A stretch of DNA of 5,062 nucleotides from NCBI GenBank assembly GCA_002315745.1, contig DCID01000012.1:1-5062 (forward strand), given 5' to 3'. The notes under the pieces were generated by a model that saw nothing but the letters and a program-made list of their open reading frames with translations, was not told the DNA's origin and searched no databases. This DNA comes from Bacteroidales bacterium UBA1735. GTDB taxonomy: Bacteria > Bacteroidota > Bacteroidia > Bacteroidales > Paludibacteraceae. Below are positions 1 through 5,062 of the stretch, in pieces. The translations under genes were made by a program, and so were the position numbers. Every line of letters starts with the position of its first letter. Positions within the stretch are counted from its first letter, which is position 1.

Positions 1-656
1 CCTTTGTGGTTATTGCGAATCACTAGATTGCGCAACTGTCCTTCGTGGGTGTGCTCGTTGTAAAAAGTGAGACCATGCTCGCAAGCAAATTGGTAAATAC
101 CATTGCGGATGCGATCATTGATCTCGGGCATCAGGTGGCATTCATCTATTTGTAGCACTTTGTCGAAGCAGTTAGGCATATGAAAACCTAAGCCCGGAGT
201 GAATGGTACACCCGCTTTCATTTGTTCGGTAGTGAGCCATTGATGGTCGGCAAAAGTGAATTCCAATTTATTGCGGTAATGGTAAGTTAATTGGCTGCCT
301 AAGATGGGTGAGATAGGTGGCAATTCGACTTTACCTATACGGGTGAGGTTATCTACGATCTGCTGCTGTTTCCATTTTAGTTGCTCTGTGTAGGGAAGGA
401 TCTGCCACTTACATCCGCCGCAGGTGCCATAATGTTTACACACGGGTTTACAACGCATTGGACTAGGTGTGACGACCCGTAACACACGCGCCTCCATAAA
501 CGAATGTTTCTTCTTGGTTACCTGCAAGTCCACGATATCGCCGGGTACACAATAAGGTACAAAAACGACCATATCATTAACCCGTGCTAATGCCTTACCT
601 TCGGCAGCGATGTCTGTGATCTCAATGTGTTCCAGTATGGGGAGTGATTTCTTCAT
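1..656 (-). CDS. rlmD: RlmD/RumA-type 23S rRNA (uracil-C5)-methyltransferase, N-terminal part
   Basis: This family uses S-adenosylmethionine to methylate C5 of a uracil in 23S rRNA (U1939 for E. coli RlmD) in the cytoplasm. Only 218 codons are present; the left edge removes the rest, including the SAM-binding domain and catalytic Cys. Residues 5-65 read as a TRAM RNA-binding domain (ITDIAAEGKALARV, then VPGDIVDLQV). A CX5CX2C set at Cys73, Cys79 and Cys82 (in TCGGCKWQ) plus Cys173 (IDECHL) fits the four [4Fe-4S] ligands of RumA. YRNKLEFTF at 127-135 is another family hallmark. The ATG at 656 is chosen because it sits just ahead of the TRAM domain, as in relatives. The gene starts inside the last 35 nt of the upstream amidase gene in another frame, so the two are probably co-transcribed. 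Bacteroidota carry several RumA-like paralogues, so the exact target base (U1939 or U747-like) is not settled here. Confidence 0.93.
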   Translation of the reverse strand, partial: MKKSLPILEHIEITDIAAEGKALARVNDMVVFVPYCVPGDIVDLQVTKKKHSFMEARVLRVVTPSPMRCKPVCKHYGTCGGCKWQILPYTEQLKWKQQQIVDNLTRIGKVELPPISPILGSQLTYHYRNKLEFTFADHQWLTTEQMKAGVPFTPGLGFHMPNCFDKVLQIDECHLMPEINDRIRNGIYQFACEHGLTFYNEHTHEGQLRNLVIRNNHK

Positions 657-2880
657 ATTCAATGCATGTTTGTAGCAGTTCATCGGCATTTTCAAAGGCA
701 TCCAAAGGTACAGACCATAGGATGGTATTCCCGTCTTGAACGCAAGCGGGCATACCACTGTCCTTATAGCGGGCTAATACCTTTTGGCTCTTGTTGGATA
801 CAAAAGCATGGCAGTCCTCGGCGCATAATCTTTGGCTATTGGGGTAAGTTGCATAGGTGTAGATTCCTTTGGCAGTCTGTACAACTCCGTTTCGACTAGC
901 ATTGGGAATAGTACCCAAGTATGCGCCACTGACTATCAGTTTGCCACCTTTGCGTACATAGTCTTGCACATAAGGGGGCAAACCTATCTTATCCTTGCCT
1001 AACACTAAATCTACGAAAGCATACGTGGAATCGATGGTGGTGATAGCTTCGCTATTCGTGCTGACGTAGGATATACCCATACGCGCTAAAACACGTCCAT
1101 GTCGCACGGCATAATCGTGGGTGTTACCTACTTGACGCAGCCCCAGTTGGTTGCGGTAGCACATACCCCAACCGCAATCGTCATCACTGATCCAGTCTAA
1201 GGCGCGGTTATATTCCCATTGTTCGCCAATGAATAGCCCATCTTCACCATCAGGAATACTATATGACCCTGGAACAATACCCGCATAGGTTGAATCTGCA
1301 AACCATTGGGGTCCAGATGTTCGGTTGAACCCGTTGATAATCAGCGCCCATGGTGTAGCGACGCGAGGGGATGGGGATAGGTATGCACTGAGTGTTTCGC
1401 TGGGCTCACTAGTGCCTCCGTCGTTTCCTGCTATCACTCGGAAATCATAACGAACACCTACGTTGGGTGTGAAAATATATTCCGTTTTATTGGTTTCAAT
1501 CTCTTTCCACGCCCCATCGTTCTGCCTCCACTGCAGGATAAAATAGTCCGCTTGGGCATTAGGAGTTAAAGAGTCTATGGTTGGTACCCAACTTATTTGT
1601 AGTTGAGTATTGTCCACAGGGGTGATACGCATTTGTTGTACAGCAAGGGGCTGCACCACAAAATTGGTACCTGTTTGGATGTGAATCCATTGACCAATAC
1701 CTTTGTAAATAGCGCGTGCCACGCAACGTCTGAAATGAGGGTCAAGCGCATATTGTATATCTGCTAACTGCTTGTGACTCAGTATCTCAATAAGTAGGGA
1801 TGGAATCTCGGGATACTTAGTTTCGCAGTATCCAGCCTGCATTAATTGTCGTCTCGACCACGTAGGACAATAGGCACGACGTATATCTTCTACGATTTGC
1901 GTTTGTACATAGTCCGCTAAATCGCGATTGATAAAGCGATCTTGTCCATTACCAAAAGTAGTCTTATGGTTTCTATTTTCCCGCGAATAAATAGCGAGTG
2001 TACCAATCGTGGTGGAGTCCCCCGGTTGTGAATAGCCATCCGTATGTAGGGCAATGGATAAGGTAATAGGCAGACTATCGCATAACCAATTTACCCAGTT
2101 TCCACGGCAGCGCAGATCATCTAGGTAATCGCGGCGGATGGAGTCGTTACTGAAAAGAGTAGGATTGTCTTTCTCTGTAGGACGTGGACGCCAGACCGAA
2201 TCGGGTACACCCATATACTCCAACCAATAGCGTGCGCCTTCTGTCCAACGTGGATAACCGCTTGTGCCAAGTTCTGTGGCGGCACTATCTCGACCATATC
2301 GAGCTCTTGCCCAAAACACAGTCGCTCCTGCGCGCTCTAAGCATTGCGAGGTTAACTCGGCAATAGCTGTAGTATATACGTCTTCGACAGTGCTCCACAT
2401 AGTCGCGCGTTGCAGTTTCCACCGGTCTTCGTCTTGGTTATAGTAGATGCCATGACTTGGCCATAAAGCGATATTCTGCCCGTGGAGAGCTTGCTTCATC
2501 TTTTCTGCATGCGGGATAGGGTAGCGATCGTTGTCTTTTCGGGGACGAAAACGATCGGTGATCAATTCGCCTAGCTCGTAGTTGTCCGAGTAAATAGATA
2601 CCTTGCCTAAACTATTGCCCAGCACCCAACGGCTCACTTGATAACGTAATTGAATGAGTTGATTCTCACTCAACGATAACCCTCCTAATGTATTGTTCGT
2701 ATATACCCACACGTAACTACCTCTTGTCTTGAGGTTAGTTACACGAACTTTTGGCACGCATCCTAAGTCGAATCCAGCCCATTGATCCAACGAATCGGCT
2801 AACTGGCGGGCATTGATGGCATAGGCTGTTCCTCCTATCCATAGTGCCAAATAAACAAAGATAATCCTTCTCATGTACAT
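622..2880 (-). CDS. Secreted N-acetylmuramoyl-L-alanine amidase-like protein with FN3 domain
   Basis: Probable zinc amidase that cleaves the MurNAc-L-Ala bond of peptidoglycan outside the cytoplasm; 752 aa. Residues 1-21 form a signal peptide (MRRIIFVYLALW core, likely cleavage after TAYA). Residues ~22-130 are an unassigned N-terminal region. An Amidase_3-like domain covers ~135-400. Its likely zinc ligands are His143 (WPSHG), Glu166 (TVEDVY) and His279 (ALHTDG), with catalytic Glu365 (LLIEILSH). A fibronectin type III-like domain lies at ~412-502 (LQISWVP, YDFRVIAGNDGGTSEPSE). The C-terminal ~230 residues (ALIINGFNRTSGP, then YVRKGGKLIVSGAYLG) resemble a glutamine-amidotransferase-like fold and I assign no activity. 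Such proteins are sometimes labelled xanthan lyase; nothing here supports that. The start is ATG 2880 or ATG 2874. An upstream in-frame ATG at 2943 lies before the promoter and is rejected. The golvesin-like insertion recalled in larger Bacteroides homologues seems absent. Confidence 0.9.
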   Translation of the reverse strand: MYMRRIIFVYLALWIGGTAYAINARQLADSLDQWAGFDLGCVPKVRVTNLKTRGSYVWVYTNNTLGGLSLSENQLIQLRYQVSRWVLGNSLGKVSIYSDNYELGELITDRFRPRKDNDRYPIPHAEKMKQALHGQNIALWPSHGIYYNQDEDRWKLQRATMWSTVEDVYTTAIAELTSQCLERAGATVFWARARYGRDSAATELGTSGYPRWTEGARYWLEYMGVPDSVWRPRPTEKDNPTLFSNDSIRRDYLDDLRCRGNWVNWLCDSLPITLSIALHTDGYSQPGDSTTIGTLAIYSRENRNHKTTFGNGQDRFINRDLADYVQTQIVEDIRRAYCPTWSRRQLMQAGYCETKYPEIPSLLIEILSHKQLADIQYALDPHFRRCVARAIYKGIGQWIHIQTGTNFVVQPLAVQQMRITPVDNTQLQISWVPTIDSLTPNAQADYFILQWRQNDGAWKEIETNKTEYIFTPNVGVRYDFRVIAGNDGGTSEPSETLSAYLSPSPRVATPWALIINGFNRTSGPQWFADSTYAGIVPGSYSIPDGEDGLFIGEQWEYNRALDWISDDDCGWGMCYRNQLGLRQVGNTHDYAVRHGRVLARMGISYVSTNSEAITTIDSTYAFVDLVLGKDKIGLPPYVQDYVRKGGKLIVSGAYLGTIPNASRNGVVQTAKGIYTYATYPNSQRLCAEDCHAFVSNKSQKVLARYKDSGMPACVQDGNTILWSVPLDAFENADELLQTCIEYEEITPHTGTH

Positions 2881-2891
2881 AATATAGCCCG

Positions 2892-2922
2892 CAAAAGTAC
2901 AAAAAATATCGAATATATACAA
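2892..2922 (-). promoter_or_regulatory. Bacteroidota-type promoter for the leftward amidase-rlmD genes
   Basis: Read on the minus strand, the -7 element TACTTTTG (2899 to 2892) is an exact match to TAnnTTTG. A -33 element ATTG (its TTG at 2922 to 2920) lies 20 bp upstream, matching three of four bases of TTTG. Transcription should begin roughly 5-7 nt after the -7 box, near 2886. That leaves a leader of only about 6-12 nt before the ATG at 2880 or 2874. It also rules out the longer reading frame starting at 2943. Start-site position is inferred from the consensus. Confidence 0.8.
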
Positions 2923-2931
2923 TTTTTTGCC

Positions 2932-2970
2932 GATATTTCTCAAAAATTATTGCATAATTTTGGAAATATC
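2932..2970. repeat. 39-bp near-perfect dyad between divergent promoters, operator candidate
   Basis: The outer arms GATATTTC (2932-2939) and GAAATATC (2963-2970) are exact reverse complements. The inner arms AAAATTAT (2943-2950) and ATAATTTT (2954-2961) are also exact reverse complements, around a 3-nt centre TGC. The two arm pairs are offset by 1 nt because three bases separate them on the left and one on the right. The dyad is upstream of both predicted transcription starts, so it should act as DNA (regulator binding or cruciform) and not as an RNA hairpin. The right half covers the -33 box and part of the spacer of the rightward promoter. The DNA is very AT-rich, which raises the odds of chance symmetry. 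Confidence 0.55.
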
Positions 2971-2990
2971 ATTTTTTTTTCGTACCTTTG
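2959..2990 (+). promoter_or_regulatory. Bacteroidota-type promoter for the rightward cdd-permease-rib genes
   Basis: TTTG at 2959-2962, a 20-bp spacer and TACCTTTG at 2983-2990 match the TTTG-N20-TAnnTTTG consensus without a mismatch. Transcription is expected near 2995-2997, giving a leader of about 25 nt to the cdd ATG at 3021. The spacer contains a run of nine T (2972-2980) and one copy of the AAATATC motif. No Shine-Dalgarno sequence is evident in the leader, which is normal for this phylum. Confidence 0.88.
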
Positions 2991-3020
2991 CGCGTTACAT
3001 TTACCTTAACGTTATTTTGT

Positions 3021-3503
3021 ATGAAAGAAATTGTCATTAAGACGAACATTCGTTCTTGTCAGATGAACGAGTTAACACCAGAAGAACAGGAGTTAATAAC
3101 GATTGCTAAGAAGCAAACAGAGAACTCGTATTGTCCGTATTCTAAGTTCCATGTAGGTGCCGCCGCTAAGTTGGATAATGGCGTTATTATCCGTGGTGCT
3201 AATCAGGAGAATGCGGCATATCCTAGTGGTCTATGTGCTGAGCGTAGCGCTCTTTTTGCTGCAGGTGCGGTTTATCCCGACATTCCGGTTAACACCTTGG
3301 CAATTGCGTGTTTTACGGAAGGTCATTTTACAGAAAACCCAGGAGCACCTTGTGGCTCATGCCGTCAGGTGATGTTGGAGACAGAGCATCGTTATGGAAA
3401 GCCGATGAAAGTGATTCTGTATGGTGAGAAAGAGATTTATATTTTTGATAGCGCAGCGTCACTGTTGCCTGTAGGCTTCTTTTCAGAGGACTTGGAAGGA
3501 TAG
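3021..3503 (+). CDS. cdd: Cytidine deaminase
   Basis: Hydrolytically deaminates cytidine and deoxycytidine to uridine and deoxyuridine in the cytoplasm (pyrimidine salvage). At 160 aa it is somewhat longer than the ~130-aa homotetrameric form, because of an N-terminal stretch of about 25 residues, as I recall for Bacteroidales homologues. The zinc site is complete: Cys72 and the proton-shuttling Glu74 in GLCAER, and Cys111 and Cys114 in PCGSCRQV. The substrate-binding stretch YSKFHVGAA (41-49 region) and NQENAAYPSG (61-70) are also intact. ATG 3021 is chosen. A TTG at 2988 in the same frame overlaps the -7 promoter box and cannot be translated from that promoter, and ATG 3063 would drop the N-terminal stretch. 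It is the first gene after the promoter; the next gene starts 16 nt or more after its stop. Confidence 0.97.
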   Translation: MKEIVIKTNIRSCQMNELTPEEQELITIAKKQTENSYCPYSKFHVGAAAKLDNGVIIRGANQENAAYPSGLCAERSALFAAGAVYPDIPVNTLAIACFTEGHFTENPGAPCGSCRQVMLETEHRYGKPMKVILYGEKEIYIFDSAASLLPVGFFSEDLEG

Positions 3504-3519
3504 TGCGTTGTTATAGCCT

Positions 3520-5013
3520 GTGAAGAGACTGAATGTGGGACTAAAAAGGATGGATGTGTATCTGCTCAAGAATTTTCTTGGGCTCTTCTTTGCGACCTTT
3601 TTTATCTGTATCTTCATCTTGTTGATGCAGTTTGTGTGGTTCCATGTCAAAGACTTAGTTGGCAAGGGTGTTGAACTATCCGTATTGGCGGAGTTCTTTG
3701 TTTATGCAGTAGCATCGGTTATTCCGTTGGCGCTCCCATTGGCCATTCTGCTTTCCTCTCTCATATCGTTTGGTAACTTGGGGGAGAACTTTGAACTGAC
3801 TGCTTTCAAGGCTGCTGGAGTATCGCTTTTCCGTATCATGTTGCCGTTGGCATGCAGTATCGTTATCATTGCGACAGGTGCATTTTTCTTCTCGAACAAT
3901 GTGCTACCCAAGTCACAAACGAAGTTGTGGACTCTCATCTTCTCTTTGCGGCAGAAATCGCCTGAGTTGGATATCCCTGTTGGCGAGTTCTATGATGGTA
4001 TACAGGGGTGTAATATCTATGTCAAGCATAAGAATACACGTACAGGTCTACTCTCGGATATGATCATCTATGACCTGTCGGAAGGATTCCAAAACGCAAC
4101 AGTCTTGCTGGCTGACTCGGGACGCATTGAGATCACAGGTGATAAGAAACATCTCAAACTCACTTTTTACAATGGTGAGACCTTTGAGAATATCAAACAG
4201 CAGCAACAACGGGCGACTCGTTCGGTACAGAATATCCCATATCGTCGTGAGACATTTGCTAAGAAAGTCATTATCAAAGATTTCGATTCTGAACTGAGTC
4301 GCTATGACGAGTCTATCTTACAGGATCAGCATGTGACTAAGAACGTGTCGGAGTTGATCTACTCCATCGATTCGGTGCAGCGATTGGCACAAGACCAAAG
4401 TCGCAGGCAAAGCGAACGATTGGTGCGCTCCAATTTTTTTGGACGGGAGCAGCAACCGGAACGACAGGTCATCCCCGTTTCAGTGGATCAGGAGAGAGAA
4501 TATGACATTGATAAGGTTTATGCCGAGATGGATCCGTCGGTTAAGAAGCAGGTGGCCGATATCCTACGTGAGCGGGTACGTGCCCAACGCGATCAAGTCG
4601 ATTATAATGTGCTACTGTTGGATAGTTATAAAAAATATATCTCCAAGCACGAGATAGAACTGCATCGTAAGTTCACATTGGCGTTTGCGTGCATCATCTT
4701 CTTCTTTATAGGTGCGCCTTTGGGCGCCATCATTCGGAAAGGTGGTCTTGGCTTCCCAGTCGTTATCTCTGTGGTGATGTTCCTCATTTATTACATCATC
4801 GACAATGCAGGATTTAAGATGGCACGTGAAGGGATTTGTGCTTGTTGGTTTGGTATGTGGCTCAGTTCCATGGTATTGCTGCCCATTGGTACGTTCTTGA
4901 CCTACAAGGCTTCCATGGATTCGGGTTTGTTCAATCCCGAAGTATGGAGTAAAGTATATGAAAAAACGAAGAAAGATATACAACGTTTATGGATAAAATT
5001 CAAGAAGCAATAG
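3520..5013 (+). CDS. LptF/LptG-family (YjgP/YjgQ) lipopolysaccharide-export permease
   Basis: Inner-membrane subunit of the ABC complex that, with LptB and LptC, extracts lipopolysaccharide and passes it toward the outer membrane. Six membrane segments fit the family: about 18-42, 54-86 and 101-126, then 384-404, 409-430 and 438-462. A periplasmic beta-jellyroll-type region follows the third (~131-255). Signature motifs are ELTAFKAAGVSLFRI (92-106) and HRKFT...GAPLGAIIRKGG (382-409). Residues ~265-380 are a charged, Gln/Arg-rich stretch that makes the protein (497 aa) longer than the ~360-aa E. coli subunits. No ATG opens the frame: GTG at 3520 or 3535 keeps the basic residues before the first membrane segment, whereas ATG 3550 cuts into the conserved KRMD. 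I use 3520, but 3535 gives a good N terminus too. I cannot decide between LptF and LptG from this protein alone. Confidence 0.93.
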   Translation: MKRLNVGLKRMDVYLLKNFLGLFFATFFICIFILLMQFVWFHVKDLVGKGVELSVLAEFFVYAVASVIPLALPLAILLSSLISFGNLGENFELTAFKAAGVSLFRIMLPLACSIVIIATGAFFFSNNVLPKSQTKLWTLIFSLRQKSPELDIPVGEFYDGIQGCNIYVKHKNTRTGLLSDMIIYDLSEGFQNATVLLADSGRIEITGDKKHLKLTFYNGETFENIKQQQQRATRSVQNIPYRRETFAKKVIIKDFDSELSRYDESILQDQHVTKNVSELIYSIDSVQRLAQDQSRRQSERLVRSNFFGREQQPERQVIPVSVDQEREYDIDKVYAEMDPSVKKQVADILRERVRAQRDQVDYNVLLLDSYKKYISKHEIELHRKFTLAFACIIFFFIGAPLGAIIRKGGLGFPVVISVVMFLIYYIIDNAGFKMAREGICACWFGMWLSSMVLLPIGTFLTYKASMDSGLFNPEVWSKVYEKTKKDIQRLWIKFKKQ

Positions 5014-5062
5014 CGGATTTTAAAGTTGGTAAGTTTGTGATTGTGGTCGATGATGAAGATCG
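4989..5062 (+). CDS. ribB: 3,4-dihydroxy-2-butanone-4-phosphate synthase (RibB or RibBA), start only
   Basis: RibB turns ribulose 5-phosphate into 3,4-dihydroxy-2-butanone 4-phosphate plus formate for riboflavin synthesis. Only 24 codons and two bases remain before the window ends. The translation starts MDKIQEAIADFKVGKFVIVV and then runs into DDED. This is the typical RibB opening: an EEAI-type helix, a GK turn, then the VVDDEDREN loop carrying acidic residues that bind Mg2+ and substrate. The ATG lies 25 nt inside the permease gene in another frame, which suggests translational coupling. In many Bacteroidota this is a RibBA fusion with GTP cyclohydrolase II; the fusion cannot be checked here. 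No FMN riboswitch is visible upstream, where the DNA is permease coding sequence. Confidence 0.85.
   Translation, partial: MDKIQEAIADFKVGKFVIVVDDED

Noticed and set aside
703..710. Possible internal promoter for rlmD on the minus strand (TACCTTTG)
   Set aside because: The -7 match is exact, but no TTTG-like -33 element lies 19-21 bp upstream, and the bases encode a plausible part of the amidase (VPLD).
666..899. 77-codon plus-strand open frame inside the amidase
   Set aside because: It is antisense to the amidase C-terminal domain and its translation shows no protein-like pattern; the same goes for 2184-2366, 3483-3665 and 3702-3938.
2881..2943. N-terminal extension of the amidase to ATG 2943
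   Set aside because: The extension spans the promoter's -7 and -33 boxes and precedes the signal peptide with a poor-quality sequence; it would not be on the transcript.
2993..3011. Small hairpin in the cdd leader (CGTTA/TAACG)
   Set aside because: A 5-bp stem with a 9-nt loop is too weak to call a riboswitch or attenuator, and no T-run follows.
2988..3020. Extension of cytidine deaminase to TTG 2988
   Set aside because: The TTG overlaps the -7 element TACCTTTG and lies upstream of the predicted transcription start.
3504..3519. Terminator or promoter between cdd and the permease
   Set aside because: The gap is about 16 nt with no stem-loop or TAnnTTTG box, so read-through is expected.
4612..4983. 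123-codon open frame on the minus strand inside the permease
   Set aside because: It is antisense to a well-supported membrane protein gene, has no recognisable domain and no promoter.

Overview
The window looks like ordinary chromosome from a member of the Bacteroidales (Bacteroidota). Three things point there. Both promoters in the single large intergenic gap match the Bacteroidota sigma-ABfr pattern (TTTG, about 20 bp, TAnnTTTG). Genes start without clear Shine-Dalgarno sequences. The proteins (RlmD-like methyltransferase, secreted amidase with FN3 domain, long LptF/LptG permease followed by RibB) resemble Bacteroidales versions as I recall them. I cannot name a genus.

Layout: two genes run leftward. 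A secreted N-acetylmuramoyl-L-alanine amidase-like protein (622-2880) is followed, with a 35-nt overlap, by the N-terminal 218 codons of an RlmD-type 23S rRNA uracil-C5 methyltransferase (start at 656, cut by the left edge). Three genes run rightward: cytidine deaminase (3021-3503), an LptF/LptG-family lipopolysaccharide-export permease (3520-5013), and the first 24 codons of ribB/ribBA (from 4989, overlapping the permease by 25 nt, cut by the right edge). The two sets diverge from a 140-bp AT-rich gap (2881-3020) holding back-to-back promoters.

The rightward genes are packed tightly enough to be one operon, although pyrimidine salvage, outer-membrane lipid export and riboflavin synthesis share no pathway. 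The leftward pair likewise joins cell-wall remodelling to rRNA modification. Both pairings look like housekeeping operons without a shared theme.

The most notable non-coding feature is a 39-bp near-perfect dyad (2932-2970) between the two -33 elements. Its right arm overlaps the rightward promoter, and a further copy of the arm sequence lies in the leftward promoter. Neither transcript should include the dyad, so it is more likely a DNA-level operator than an RNA hairpin. The amidase also seems to lack the golvesin-like insertion I recall in larger relatives. I saw no mobile element, CRISPR array, tRNA, rRNA or novel defence-type system.
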